Positions 52,048 through 61,634 are shown, counted from the stretch's first letter. The stretch: DNA of 64,000 nucleotides from Thermophilibacter mediterraneus (GCF_900119385.1 NZ_FPKO01000009.1:209405-273404); one strand, 5' to 3'. The notes: generated from the letters alone by a model not told the origin. Numbers and translations are program-made.

Positions 52048-52710
52048 CTAGCTGTTGCGAACCCGGCCGCGAAGCTCCCGAACGATGATGCCGTGGGCCT
52101 CGTCGCGCGCCGCAGCGAAGAAGTCCGCGGAGAGCAGCTGGTAGTCGGGAGTGCCGCTGACGTGCTCCAGCTGGTTCTTCCGCACGATCTGCTCTGCCGC
52201 CTCCACGGCGGCGCGGGCGTCGCGCTCCAGGATGGTGTAGGGTCCGAAGTCGGCGCACTGCCCGAGCAGCGCGTCGTCGACGCGAGGCACGAGTGCGATG
52301 TCGAGCGTCCGGCCGAAGAGCGCAAAGTCGCCCTGCTTGCCCACACGTGCCCGCTCGCCGGGGGCAACGCCAATGCGCTCGAGGTAGACACGGGTGTGGG
52401 CATTGTAGACGTGGTCGCAGACCAGGTGCGCCCACGCCCCGAGGGTGAGGTCGCTCACATGCTCGTGGCGCGCGACGTAGAAGTCCCAGAACTCGTCCGC
52501 ACGAGGCAGCGGGATGTGCTCGCGCAGCGCGTGGTGCGTGAGCTTGTAGTCGATGCGGTACGTGGTGTCCGGCACCATGTACCCCACGTAGATGTCGGGC
52601 GCGAGGTTGCCCAGGAGAAACGCGTTGACGTCGCGGATGCCGAGGGCCTCGGCCCCCTCCTCGCGAAGGAGCCGCTCGACGTGCGCGGTATGTATGTTCC
52701 AGCTCGGCAT
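52048..52710 (-). CDS. Zinc-dependent phospholipase C-like protein
   Basis: 220 aa starting MPSWNIHTAHVERLL. The pattern N-terminal HTAHVE, FLLGNLAPDIYVGY, a DYKLTHHA and later GAWAHLVCDHVYNAH matches the Zn_dep_PLPC/S1-P1 nuclease-like fold, in which His and Asp residues bind zinc. No signal peptide, so the protein is probably cytoplasmic. Such proteins are common in Gram-positive genomes but the substrate is rarely known. Stands alone between the IS110 element and the pheT terminator. Enzymatic activity is an inference from the metal-binding residues. Confidence 0.75.
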   Translation of the reverse strand: MPSWNIHTAHVERLLREEGAEALGIRDVNAFLLGNLAPDIYVGYMVPDTTYRIDYKLTHHALREHIPLPRADEFWDFYVARHEHVSDLTLGAWAHLVCDHVYNAHTRVYLERIGVAPGERARVGKQGDFALFGRTLDIALVPRVDDALLGQCADFGPYTILERDARAAVEAAEQIVRKNQLEHVSGTPDYQLLSADFFAAARDEAHGIIVRELRGRVRNS

Positions 52711-52816
52711 GTGGGCTATGGTAGCACGTCGGGGACAAGGGGCGCTGACGGAACCCGCGGGGACTCAGGGGGAGGCCTCGAGGCTTCCCCATCTTGCGTC
52801 GTCACCTCACGAACGA

Positions 52817-52847
52817 GCCCCCGGACGCTCCGAAGAGCGCCGGGGGC
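52817..52847 (-). terminator. Terminator after pheT
   Basis: GCCCCCGG/CCGGGGGC with an inner CGCTC/GAGCG stem and a four-base loop, 43 bases after the pheT stop; CTCGTTCGT follows on the minus strand. Confidence 0.7.
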
Positions 52848-52889
52848 CCTGTGTGCGGCAACACGCGACGCGCCCGCTCGTCCTTCTCC

Positions 52890-55355
52890 CTAGGAGCGGA
52901 CCTCGCCACCAGTGGACTTGCAGACCTTGTTCACGAGGCGCTCGTGGGCCTTCTCGACCTCCTCGGAGGTGAGGGTGCGGTCGGCGGCGCGATACGTGAG
53001 CGAGAACGCCATGGACTTCTTGCCCTTGCCCACGCGCTCGTCGTCGCGGTAGACGTCGAAGAGGCGCACGTCGGCGAGCAGCTTGCCGCCCGCGGAGCCG
53101 ATGCGCTGCAGGAGGGTCTCGCAGGTCACGGACTCGTCGACCACGATGGCCAGGTCGTGCGTAACGCCCGGGAAGGTGGGGACGTCAACGTAGGGGAGCT
53201 CGTCGGCCGCGAGGCGGAGCAGCGCCGCCTGCGAGAGCTCGAAGGCCACCACCGGCACGTCGATGCCCATGGCGCGGAGGCCGCGCGGGTGCACGTTGCC
53301 CACCCAGCCGAGGACCTGGCCGCCGGCCATGACCTCGGCCGCGCGGCCGGGCTGGAGCCAGGGGTAGGTCTCGGGGTCGGCGACCTTGAAGCGGACCTTT
53401 GCGAGGCGCAGGGCGGAGAGCAGGGCCTCGACCACGCCCTTGGCGTCGTAGAAGTCGTACTCGTCGAAGCGCTGGTTCCACGCGTCGTCGGCCCTCCTGC
53501 CGGCCATCACGCCGCACACGTAGCTCGGCTCGTCGGGCTGGCTCCTGTTCTCGTGCCCGAAGAAGACGCGGCCGATCTCGTAGAGCGCCACGTTGGGGAC
53601 GCCGTGGTCGAGGTTGTACGCCACGGAGCGAAGCAGGCCCGGCAGCATGTCGCGGCGCATCTCGGACTGCTCGGCCACGAGCGGGCGGATGATCTTCACC
53701 GGCACGCCGCGACCCGTCTCGGGGATGCCCAGGGCGCTGAGGTCCTCGGGGGCTGCGAAGCAGTACGTGGAGGTCTCGGAGAGGCCGCACGCGCGCAGGG
53801 TTGCGCCGATCCTGCGGACGCGACGCTGCTCGGGGGTGAGGCCGCCGGCGTGGTTCTTCGCGGCGGGGATGGTGGGCTCGATGTCACCCTCGCCCCACAG
53901 GCGCACGACCTCCTCGATGAGGTCGACCTCGCGCGTGAGGTCGGGTCGGTTGGTGGGCGCCGTCACGACGTAGTGCTCGACGTCGTTCTTCTGCACGGAG
54001 CAGCCGAGGCGCTCGAGGCGCGAGGTGATGAAGGAGTTGGTGATCGGGGCGCCGGCGAGCGAGCGGGCGCGGTACGGGCGGAAGTCGATCCTCACGGGCT
54101 CGTCGTCCTTCTCGCCGGGGTAGACGTCCACGATGCCGGGGCAGACCTCGGCGCCGCAGCACTCGGCGAACAGCGCAGCGGCGATCTCGGCGACGTTGGC
54201 GCAGTTGGTGCCGTCCACCTTGCGCTCGTAGCGGATGGAGGCCTCGCTCATGAGGTCGAGGTTGCGGCTCGTCCGGGAGGTGTGGCCGCTCGAGAAGTTG
54301 GCGCTCTCGAGCAGGACGTCGGTGGTCTGGTCCGTGATCTCGGAGTCGAGGCCGCCCATGACGCCGGCAAGCGCGATCGGGGTCCTGCCGTCATCGGTGA
54401 TGAGGCACATGTCGGAGGTCAGCGTGCGCTCCTGGCCGTCGAGGGTCACGAGCTTCTCGCCGTCGGCCGCGGCGCGCACCACGATGTGGCGCTTGCCGTC
54501 GCGCTCGGTGAGTTTGCCGAGGTCGAAGGCGTGGAGCGGCTGGCCGGTCAGGTACATCACGTAGTTGGTGACGTCGACGACGTTGTTGATCGAGCGCCCA
54601 CCGGCGGCTGCCACGCGGCGCGCGAGCCACTCGGGGGAGGGGCCGATCTTGACGCCGCGCACCACGCGGGCGGTGTAGCGGCTGCAGAGCTCCGGGTCGT
54701 CGATGGTCACGTCGACGAGGTCGGAGGCGCTGGGGCCGGACTCCTCGGTGACGTGCGGCAGCTCGATGTGGGTGTCCACGTCGAGCATGGCGGAGACCTC
54801 GGTGGCGATGCCGGTCATGGAGAGGCAGTCGGGGCGGTTGGGCGTGATCTCGCAGTCGATCACGGTGTCCGACATGCCGAGGTAGTCGGTGAAGTCCATG
54901 CCCACCGGCGCGTCCTCGGGCAGGATCATGATGCCCTCGTGGTCGGAGCCGAGGCCGAGCTCGCGGGCGGAGCAGTTCATGCCGCAGGACTCGACGCCGC
55001 GCAGCTTGCTCTTCTTGATCTTGAAGTCGCCGGGCAGCACCGCATCGATCATGGCCGTGACGATGTGGTCGCCCTCGTTGAAGTTCTGGGCGCCGCACAC
55101 GATCTGGAGCGGGACGGGGTTGCCGTCGGCGTCCACGTTCTTGTCGCCGACGCTGACCTGGCAGAGCCACATGTGATCCGAGTCGGGGTGAGGCTTCTTG
55201 CTCACGACCTGGGCGGTGACCACGTGCTCGAGGTTGGCGCCGACCTTCTCGACGGCCTCGACCTCGGTGCCGGTGCGGGTGAACTCGGCGACGAGCTCCC
55301 TCGGGTCGTCGGGCACGTCCACCATGGACTTGAGCCACTCATATGAGATGCGCAT
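52890..55355 (-). CDS. pheT: Phenylalanyl-tRNA synthetase beta subunit
   Basis: 821 aa from the ATG at 55355 behind GAGGAG. N-terminal EMAP-type tRNA-binding domain (~40-150: PHPDSDHMWLCQV, IVCGAQNF), B3/B4 editing domain (VIDCEITPNRPDCLS), B5 domain, catalytic-like core (LPGLLRSVAYNLDHG) and C-terminal anticodon-binding FDX-ACB (VTHDLAIVVDESV). It charges tRNA-Phe as an alpha2-beta2 tetramer with PheS. It lies 50 bases downstream of pheS in one operon controlled by a T-box leader. Nothing appears damaged. Confidence 0.97.
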   Translation of the reverse strand: MRISYEWLKSMVDVPDDPRELVAEFTRTGTEVEAVEKVGANLEHVVTAQVVSKKPHPDSDHMWLCQVSVGDKNVDADGNPVPLQIVCGAQNFNEGDHIVTAMIDAVLPGDFKIKKSKLRGVESCGMNCSARELGLGSDHEGIMILPEDAPVGMDFTDYLGMSDTVIDCEITPNRPDCLSMTGIATEVSAMLDVDTHIELPHVTEESGPSASDLVDVTIDDPELCSRYTARVVRGVKIGPSPEWLARRVAAAGGRSINNVVDVTNYVMYLTGQPLHAFDLGKLTERDGKRHIVVRAAADGEKLVTLDGQERTLTSDMCLITDDGRTPIALAGVMGGLDSEITDQTTDVLLESANFSSGHTSRTSRNLDLMSEASIRYERKVDGTNCANVAEIAAALFAECCGAEVCPGIVDVYPGEKDDEPVRIDFRPYRARSLAGAPITNSFITSRLERLGCSVQKNDVEHYVVTAPTNRPDLTREVDLIEEVVRLWGEGDIEPTIPAAKNHAGGLTPEQRRVRRIGATLRACGLSETSTYCFAAPEDLSALGIPETGRGVPVKIIRPLVAEQSEMRRDMLPGLLRSVAYNLDHGVPNVALYEIGRVFFGHENRSQPDEPSYVCGVMAGRRADDAWNQRFDEYDFYDAKGVVEALLSALRLAKVRFKVADPETYPWLQPGRAAEVMAGGQVLGWVGNVHPRGLRAMGIDVPVVAFELSQAALLRLAADELPYVDVPTFPGVTHDLAIVVDESVTCETLLQRIGSAGGKLLADVRLFDVYRDDERVGKGKKSMAFSLTYRAADRTLTSEEVEKAHERLVNKVCKSTGGEVRS

Positions 55356-55405
55356 GTTCTTCTCCTCTTTGTGCGCGATTCGTTCCTGGGGGTTGGTCTG
55401 CCGGG

Positions 55406-56473
55406 CTAGAACTGCGACAGGAAGCGCATGTCTCCCGTCATGAGCATGCGCAGGTCGGGCAGGTCGTAGCGCAGGCACGCGATGCGCTCGATGCCCATGC
55501 CGAAGGCGAAGCCCGTGTACTTCTCGGGGTCGATGCCGCAGTACTCGAAGACGTTGGGGTCGACCATGCCGGCGCCCATGATCTCGAGCCAGCCGGTCCC
55601 CTTGCAGAAGCGGCAGCCCTTCCCCCCGCAGACGCTGCAGGAGACGTCGACCTCGCAGCTGGGCTCGGTGAAGGGGAAGAAGTGCGGGCGGTAGCGCGTG
55701 GCGCGGTCCTTGCCGAAGATCTCGCGCAGGAAGTAGTCCATGGTGCCCTTGAAGTCGCCGAAGGTGATGCCCTCGTCCACGACGAGGCCCTCGACCTGCG
55801 TGAACTGGGGGAGGTGGTTGGCGTCGGCCGTGTCGGGGCGGAAGACCGTGCCCGGGCAGATCATGTAGATGGGCGGCTTCTGGCGCTCCATCACGTGCAC
55901 CTGGACGCCGGAGGTCTGGGTGCGCAGGAGCACGTCGGACTCGCCCTGGACGTGGACCTCCTTGCCCTCGGGGGCGTTGTCGACCACGTAGAAGGTGTCC
56001 TTGGCCGAGCGGCTGGGATGGTCCTCGGGGGCGTTGAGCGCGGTGAAGTTGTACCAGGTGGTCTCGACGTAGGGACCGTCCTCGACGGTGTAGCCCAGGC
56101 CGCAGAAGATGTCCTCGACCTCCTCGCGAATCTGGCTGATGAGGTGCTGGGTGCCCAGGGTGAGCCGGCGGCCGGGCAGCGTGACGTCGCAGGCGTCGGC
56201 GGCCATCTTGCGCTCCATGAGCTCCTGGCCGAGCTCCTCCCTGCGCGCCTTGAGGGCCGCCTCGACGTTGCCGCGGACGGTGTTGGCGAGCTGGCCCATC
56301 ACGGGACGCTCCTCCGGGGCGAGCTTGCCCATCGAGCGCATGATCTGGGTGAGCGAGCCCTTCTTGCCCAGCACGCTCACGCGCAGGGCCTCGAGGGCCT
56401 CCGTGCTCTGTGCGGCGGCAAGGCCCTCCGCCACCTGTGCCTCAATCGACTTGAGGTCGTCGGACATCGACAT
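55406..56473 (-). CDS. pheS: Phenylalanyl-tRNA synthetase alpha subunit
   Basis: 355 aa starting MSMSDDLKSIEAQVAEG at 56473 behind AAAGGAG. Class II synthetase core: motif 2-like FRPDTADANHLPQFTQVEG, a cysteine insert SCSVCGGKGCRFCKGTG that may bind zinc, WLEIMGAGMVDPNV and motif 3 GFAFGMGIERIACLRYDLPD. It contains the ATP/phenylalanine site. Usual bacterial PheS has HSHQFHQ where this protein has NHLPQFTQ. The Cys insert is found in a subset of Gram-positive PheS. Expressed under the T-box immediately upstream. Confidence 0.96.
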   Translation of the reverse strand: MSMSDDLKSIEAQVAEGLAAAQSTEALEALRVSVLGKKGSLTQIMRSMGKLAPEERPVMGQLANTVRGNVEAALKARREELGQELMERKMAADACDVTLPGRRLTLGTQHLISQIREEVEDIFCGLGYTVEDGPYVETTWYNFTALNAPEDHPSRSAKDTFYVVDNAPEGKEVHVQGESDVLLRTQTSGVQVHVMERQKPPIYMICPGTVFRPDTADANHLPQFTQVEGLVVDEGITFGDFKGTMDYFLREIFGKDRATRYRPHFFPFTEPSCEVDVSCSVCGGKGCRFCKGTGWLEIMGAGMVDPNVFEYCGIDPEKYTGFAFGMGIERIACLRYDLPDLRMLMTGDMRFLSQF

Positions 56474-56493
56474 GCGGCTTCTCCTTTCGCAAA

Positions 56494-56830
56494 CAAAAAC
56501 CGTCCCCGGGCGCGCACGTGCCCAAGGACGGAATGACTTCCGCGGTACCACCTCGGTTGGCGCGAGGGTTGTCTCTCCCGCGCGCCCGCTCTTTGCGCCC
56601 CGTTCCGTGGGGCCGACGGCTTCCCTACTGAGCGTGCAAAGGGGACAGGCACTTTCGCACGCTGCGAACGTCGCCCCCCTCGCGCGCGTGCGAAAGTGCC
56701 TGTCCCCTTTGCACGCTGCGCCGTTCAGGTCGCGGCTGGTGGAGTGAACTCCGGGCCTCTGCCTTGGAGGGGGCTCTCAGCCGGTGACCCCCATCTCTTG
56801 TCCGCTGGCAACGCGACGCCCGAACCTCTC
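56494..56830 (-). promoter_or_regulatory. Phe-specific T-box leader controlling pheST
   Basis: The leftward leader contains the T-box core AGGTGGTACCGCGGAAG (56553-56537). It is followed by a terminator CCGTCC...GGACGG (56531-56500) and a T-run (56499-56495), just before pheS. Upstream is a Stem I-like region with AGAGATGGGGGTCACCGGCTG and a GAGTTCACTC specifier loop whose UUC codon (56748-56746) reads Phe. Uncharged tRNA-Phe should favour the antiterminator. A 31-bp perfect inverted repeat sits between Stem I and the T-box core. Confidence 0.88.
56632..56716. repeat. 31-bp perfect inverted repeat inserted in the T-box; REP-like copies 2 and 3
   Basis: 56632-56662 begins GCGTGCAAAGGGGACAGGCA and 56686-56716 is its exact reverse complement; 23 bases separate them. 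The unit is the same as the repeat at 41681-41710 with a single C/T difference. It would form a 31-bp stem in the leader RNA. Confidence 0.9.
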
Positions 56831-56904
56831 CGTCATAGCCTAACGTGACATGGTAGCACAGTCGGGGCCATGGGGGCAGGCGAGGCGAGGGAGAACAGGG
56901 GCGC

Positions 56905-58227
56905 CTACGCCAGGTGGACTCCGGACCCCGCCGCCGCCTCGAGCCACGCGATGTAGGTGTTGGGGTAGTGGCTCGCGAGCAGGCGGCCCAGGTCGATCTG
57001 GGCGCACGCCGCGGCGAGCTGCACGATGCCCGCCGGGGACACCAGCTCGGAGAAGCTCGACGCCCGCTGAGCGATGCCGCGGACGAAGCTCTCGACGACC
57101 TCGCGGTCGGCGGGGTCCGCCGCGCACTCGGCGCCCATCGTCTCCGCGTACGACGCCCGCATGGCGTCGAGCAGCTCGGCGAAGTCGGCGTCCCCCTGCT
57201 CGGGCAGGCTCACGTCACGTCCGTAGCGCGCGTACCCCCACGCCTCCAGGGGGAGCTGCGGCACGAGGTCGGAGGGGTTGATCACGTTGAAGATGTTGTC
57301 ATAGGCGCAGGAGCGCGCCTCCGGCGACGACGTGCAGTTGGGTGCGGCAAAGGTGTAGGCGCGCACGTCGCCGGCCGTCGCCAGCGCGCGGCTGCCGTCG
57401 GCGACGTCGTCGGCGTAGCTCGCCAGCAGGTTGGCGACCGCGCCGCCGCGACTGTGCCCGCAGAAGAGGTAGGAGCGCTCCACCCCGGGCTCGAGGTCGC
57501 TGGCGCGCGCCTCGAGGTCCGCCACGATCTCGCTCGCCGCGATGGTGAAGCCGAGGTGGTCCTCGTCCTCCCCCGCGCCCGCGGCGCCCGTCGCGCCCTC
57601 GATCTTGATGTTCGAGAGCCACTCGGAGCCGTACGACCCACGGACGACCACGACGACGAGCTCCTTCTCGGCCCCCGTCCGCGAGGACACGATCCGCTTG
57701 GTCGCCAGCGTGTAGGCGACCACGTCCGTTCCGTCCACGACCCCGATGACCTCGTCGAGGATCTCGCTGCGATAGCGGTACGACGCGGTGCACACCTCAT
57801 CGAATCCGAGCGCGGCGAAGGCGTGCTCCGCATACGCCGGGGAGGTCGACCCCTGCTGGTAGTAGGCGCTCTCGGCGTTGGCCACGGCCGAGAGAACGGC
57901 GCAGGTATGGGCAAGCTCGGCGTTGTACGCGCTCGCGTCCTCGAAGAACCAGTCATCGTTCCAGCCGACCCGCGACTCCACGCGATGTCCCTCGCCCGAG
58001 AAGAGCGCGGCGTACTCGATGTCCGTCTCGAAGGCGCCCGTTCGCTCGGCGGCGTCGACCTCGGGGGCGCTCACCGCGTTGACGCCGGCGACGCGCTCGA
58101 GCCTGCGCGCGTGCAGAACCGCCGCACCCGCAAGCGTGGCGCTGTCGAGCAGCGTCACGGCCACGAGCGCGGCGAGCAGCAGGCTGCGACGCCTCGGGAG
58201 TCCGCGATGTCTGCCAAGCCTCCGCAT
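56905..58227 (-). CDS. Class 3-type lipase/esterase, membrane-anchored or secreted
   Basis: 440 aa from the ATG at 58227 with GGAGG upstream. Basic N-terminus and a single hydrophobic segment (SLLLAALVAVTLLDSATLAG, 15-34), likely signal anchor. Alpha/beta-hydrolase of the lipase 3 family: oxyanion region VVVVRGSYGSEWLSN, nucleophile Ser259 in GHSRGGAVANLLAS, Asp in INPSDLVPQ and a possible His near SHYPNTYIA. It probably acts on glycerides or esters at the cell surface. Transcribed alone, ending 75 bases before the T-box leader. Substrate unknown. Confidence 0.82.
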   Translation of the reverse strand: MRRLGRHRGLPRRRSLLLAALVAVTLLDSATLAGAAVLHARRLERVAGVNAVSAPEVDAAERTGAFETDIEYAALFSGEGHRVESRVGWNDDWFFEDASAYNAELAHTCAVLSAVANAESAYYQQGSTSPAYAEHAFAALGFDEVCTASYRYRSEILDEVIGVVDGTDVVAYTLATKRIVSSRTGAEKELVVVVVRGSYGSEWLSNIKIEGATGAAGAGEDEDHLGFTIAASEIVADLEARASDLEPGVERSYLFCGHSRGGAVANLLASYADDVADGSRALATAGDVRAYTFAAPNCTSSPEARSCAYDNIFNVINPSDLVPQLPLEAWGYARYGRDVSLPEQGDADFAELLDAMRASYAETMGAECAADPADREVVESFVRGIAQRASSFSELVSPAGIVQLAAACAQIDLGRLLASHYPNTYIAWLEAAAGSGVHLA

Positions 58228-58409
58228 GCAACCTCCGTCCGGGCCCTTTTGACCATGATACCCGGCGGTTTGCCCTTCGCGGGGCAGGAGGCGCAACATG
58301 ACGAAAGCGTTAGGTGGGGCGGCGAGGGGCCGGGTGAAACGGCTCGCGGCGGGGCGCCTCGCAGGGCACCCCGCCGCGCTCGGGGGGACGGTCCGGTCCG
58401 CGCGCCCGT

Positions 58410-59948
58410 CTAGGCGCGCGAGATCCAGATCGGCGACGCCCAGGCGGTCTGGCCGTCTGCCTGGACGACCTTCACGAACCAGCTCTGCTCGCGCTCCTCG
58501 GGACGGACCGCGAAGGAGTCCTCGACCTCGTAGAGGTCGGACGCAAAGCCCTGGTATACCTTGATCTTGTAGGCGTTGTGGTACCACGCGTCACTGCGGT
58601 AGTACTCCTCGATGCCCGCGGTCCTGCGCACGAGCTCCTTGGCCTCGTCCTCGAAGACCTCGAGGAAGCTGCCCGCGAGGATCTTCCCGACCGGCCACTC
58701 GAAGCGCTCGCCGCAGACCTCCATGGTCACGGTGCCGTCGAGCGGCGCCTGGATCTCGAAGACGTAGCCCTCGGTGCGCATGGAGCTGTCGCGCACCCAG
58801 TGCGTTCCGCCGACCTTCTGCGACTTGGCAACAAAGCTGACGCTCTTCTCGTCCACGATCTCGTGACGGTTGTCGAAGCTGCTGAAGACCGGCTCCACGG
58901 AGACCACCGAGCCCGTCGTGGAGAGCGTGCCCTCCCAGGTCCTCTCGGTCGCCTCGGGGAAGTACTTGACGTTGGGTCCCCAGCCGAACTCCACGCGGAA
59001 CTTGAAGCGCACGGTGCCGTCCTCGGACGGCTCGGGCGCGCGCCAGCGGACCACGTGCACGTCATCGAGGTCGCCGTCGCGGTAGAGCTCGATGCGCTCG
59101 ACCTTGGAGTTGGCGTGCGCGCGAACCTTGAGCTCGACCTCCTCGGCGTCGGTCGTGAAGACCGACCCGAGCGGGTGGCCCTCCGCCTCGGTCCACACGT
59201 CGATGCGCGAGCCCGTGAAGCCGAACGTGCGGCGCGAGGTCAGCGCGTCCCAGATGGCGTCCTTGCTGTAGTCGTCCGCCCAGACGCCCGCGCGGCCGTA
59301 CTTGACCATGGCGGGGACCTCGTGGTTGTCGCCGGAGCAGATGAGGCCGAAGTGCTTGCCGCGCTTGAGCCCGGCAACGACGCTCGTCCCGTCCACGCGC
59401 GGGCCCATGTGGATGTGACGCTCCATGGGGATCGAGGTGGCGTCGCGCTCCGAGCTGCCGTGGTGGGAGAAGATCTCGGCCACGGGCGAGAAGGACTCGT
59501 CGTGGGTGTCCCAGTTCTTGCCGCGGTTGCCCAGCGAGTACGCGAGGTGGTGCGGGATCCCGATCACGTCCTGGCCGCGGTAGGTCTCGACGAGCTCCTG
59601 GTAGCGAGCCGGAAGCTCGATCTCTCCCGACGTCTTGAAGTAGACGTTGTGGTCGCCGTCCTCGCCGGTTCCCTGCCACTCGAAGCCCGGGAAGCAGACG
59701 AACCCGTCCTCACGCTCGCGACGCTCCAGGAACGCGAGGATGCGCTGCCACTGCTCGCGCATGAGGTCGCGGTCCATCTCGCGCTCTGTGCCGAAGCCCC
59801 CGGGCAGCTCGACCATCTGATAGGGGTAGTAGGCCAGCGTGAAGAAGTCGCTCACGCGCTCGCAGTGCTCGAACCACGCCTCGAGCTCGTCGATCTGGCC
59901 GGGGTGGAGGTTGAGGTGGAGGTCGGTGATGTAGCTCTTGTAGTTCAT
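58410..59948 (-). CDS. DUF3604/PHP-like metal-dependent hydrolase
   Basis: 512 aa, ATG at 59948. It opens YITDLHLNLHPGQID, the metal-binding HxH of PHP-type phosphoesterases. Further metal ligands are VIGIPHHLA, EIFSHHGSSERDA and ICSGDNHE. The block VWADDYSKDAIWDALTSRRTFGFTGSRI is the DUF3604 signature. A beta-sandwich follows from ~270. No signal peptide. It is the last gene of the PTS/sulfatase operon (8 bases after EIID), so it probably processes the PTS product, a phosphorylated and possibly desulfated sugar. Precise reaction unknown. Confidence 0.72.
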   Translation of the reverse strand: MNYKSYITDLHLNLHPGQIDELEAWFEHCERVSDFFTLAYYPYQMVELPGGFGTEREMDRDLMREQWQRILAFLERREREDGFVCFPGFEWQGTGEDGDHNVYFKTSGEIELPARYQELVETYRGQDVIGIPHHLAYSLGNRGKNWDTHDESFSPVAEIFSHHGSSERDATSIPMERHIHMGPRVDGTSVVAGLKRGKHFGLICSGDNHEVPAMVKYGRAGVWADDYSKDAIWDALTSRRTFGFTGSRIDVWTEAEGHPLGSVFTTDAEEVELKVRAHANSKVERIELYRDGDLDDVHVVRWRAPEPSEDGTVRFKFRVEFGWGPNVKYFPEATERTWEGTLSTTGSVVSVEPVFSSFDNRHEIVDEKSVSFVAKSQKVGGTHWVRDSSMRTEGYVFEIQAPLDGTVTMEVCGERFEWPVGKILAGSFLEVFEDEAKELVRRTAGIEEYYRSDAWYHNAYKIKVYQGFASDLYEVEDSFAVRPEEREQSWFVKVVQADGQTAWASPIWISRA

Positions 59949-59956
59949 CGCGTTCC

Positions 59957-60808
59957 TTACATGATTCCGGTGACGACCATGACCGCGGCGAAGATCAAGA
60001 TGGCGACGATCAGCTTGTTGGCGGACCACCCCTTCTTGGAGACGAGCAGGTAGCTCACGAGCGCGATCACCAGCGGCACGAGGTTGGGCATGATCTTGTC
60101 CAGGATCTCCTGGAGGTTGATGACCATGTCGCCGGACGTGTAGGTGAAGGCGATGGGGGCGCTGATGGTGGTCGCCGCCACGCCGCCGATGACGATCAGG
60201 CCGACGATGGTGAGGGCGGTGGTGATCTTGTCCTTGAGCTCGACGTTGGTGAGCAGCTTCACCGCGTCGGCGCCGAGGTCGTAGCCCTTGACGAAGAGGA
60301 AGTACTTGAGCGGGATGACGATGCCGCACCACAGGGCGAGGAACACGATCGGGCCGAGCGGGTTGCCGCCGGCGGAGAGGCCGATGCCGATGGAGAGCAG
60401 GATCGGGTTGATCGTGCCCACCAGGATGGAGTCGCCGATGCCGGCGAAGGGCCCCATGAGGGCGTTCTTGGTGCTCTGGATGATCTCGTCGTCGAAGGAC
60501 GGGTCGTTGGCCTTCTCCTCCTCGAGGGCCAGGCAGATGCCCGGGATGATGGCGCCGAGCTGCGGCTCGGTGTTGAAGAAGGTCATGTTGCGCTGCAGCG
60601 CGCGGGACAGGCCCTCCTTGTCGCCCTCGTAGAGCTTCTCGAGCGAGCCGGAGAGGCTGTGGCAGAAGGGCGTGCCCATCATGCGCTCGTAGTTCTGGGA
60701 GGCCAGGCAGAAGAACGCCCAGCGCCATGCGGCCGTGGAGACGTCGCGCTTGCTGAGGTGGACCTCGTGCTTGGCGCCCGTAGCACCGGAATGAGTCTGC
60801 TCGGTCAT
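59957..60808 (-). CDS. PTS mannose/fructose/sorbose-family EIID component
   Basis: 283 aa. Begins with a soluble stretch, then AWRWAFFCLASQNYERMMGTPFCHSL, the family-typical EIID opening, and PFAGIGDSILVGTINPILLSIG. Ends with two or three membrane segments (ALTIVGLIVIGGVAA; LVIALVSYLLVS; LIVAILIFAAVMVVTGIM). With EIIC it forms the sugar-translocating membrane unit. One base separates it from the EIIC stop. Mannose-family PTS import many hexoses and amino sugars; the specificity is not readable here. Confidence 0.93.
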   Translation of the reverse strand: MTEQTHSGATGAKHEVHLSKRDVSTAAWRWAFFCLASQNYERMMGTPFCHSLSGSLEKLYEGDKEGLSRALQRNMTFFNTEPQLGAIIPGICLALEEEKANDPSFDDEIIQSTKNALMGPFAGIGDSILVGTINPILLSIGIGLSAGGNPLGPIVFLALWCGIVIPLKYFLFVKGYDLGADAVKLLTNVELKDKITTALTIVGLIVIGGVAATTISAPIAFTYTSGDMVINLQEILDKIMPNLVPLVIALVSYLLVSKKGWSANKLIVAILIFAAVMVVTGIM

Positions 60809-60809
60809 G

Positions 60810-61634
60810 TTATCGCTCCTCGTAGTTTCCGTCTTCGTCCTCGTAGATCGCGGCCGCCTCGAGCGCGGACGCAGCCTGGGTGCCGTTGCCGTTGTAGCGA
60901 GCCATCACGTAGATGAGGGCGAACGCCAGGGCAATGAACACCAGCGAGGTCGTGGTGAGGGAGAAGGACGAGACGAGCACCCAGCCCAGGACGAACAGGG
61001 CGATCATCCACTTCTCCTGGACGATCTGGTTGAGCAGGATGGCGAAGCCCAGCGCGGGCAGCATCTTGCCGCCGATGGCAAGCCAGTCGATGACCACCTG
61101 CGGCAGGGCCGCGAAGAGGCCCTCGGCGAAGCCCGAGCCGAGGTAGCAGGCCAGGGTCACGATGAAGAAGCGCTCGGCGAACTCGATGAGCTGGCCGCAG
61201 AGGTTGGCCACGCGGATGCCGCGGGCGTCGCCGGCGGCGGCGCACTTGTCGGCGCGGTGGGGCCAGATGGCGTTGAAGGTCATCGTGAAGTTGTGAAGCG
61301 CAACGCCGAGGGCGCCCACGGGAATGGCCAGCGCGACGGCCATCTCGGAGCTGCCGCCGGCGACGATGGCGAGCGGGATGCCGATGTAGGCCGCGAGGTT
61401 GAGGTCAGAGGGAACCGCGCCGCCCGGGGTGATCTGACCGATGAAGATGGCCTGCACGGCAACGCCGCACAGCACGCCCGCCGTGACGTCGCCCAGGATG
61501 ACGCCGCAGATGAGACCGGCCACGAGGGGGCGTCCGATGCCGTACCAGCCGCCGGTGGTGCCGCAGAGCCAGGGCACCTGGTTTCTGCCCAGGTACGCGA
61601 AGAGGCCGATGAGGGCCGCCTGCCAAAGTTCCAT
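60810..61634 (-). CDS. PTS mannose/fructose/sorbose-family EIIC component
   Basis: 274 aa, MELWQAALIGLFAYLGRNQ at the start. EII-Sor type with multiple hydrophobic segments (PLVAGLICGVILGDVTAGV, IGIPLAIVAGGSSEMAVAL, ALFVLGWVLVSSFSLTTTS). The C-terminal tail is acidic (YEDEDGNYEER). It forms the channel for sugar translocation together with EIID. Thirteen bases downstream of the EIIAB gene; translationally close to EIID. Confidence 0.93.
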   Translation of the reverse strand: MELWQAALIGLFAYLGRNQVPWLCGTTGGWYGIGRPLVAGLICGVILGDVTAGVLCGVAVQAIFIGQITPGGAVPSDLNLAAYIGIPLAIVAGGSSEMAVALAIPVGALGVALHNFTMTFNAIWPHRADKCAAAGDARGIRVANLCGQLIEFAERFFIVTLACYLGSGFAEGLFAALPQVVIDWLAIGGKMLPALGFAILLNQIVQEKWMIALFVLGWVLVSSFSLTTTSLVFIALAFALIYVMARYNGNGTQAASALEAAAIYEDEDGNYEER

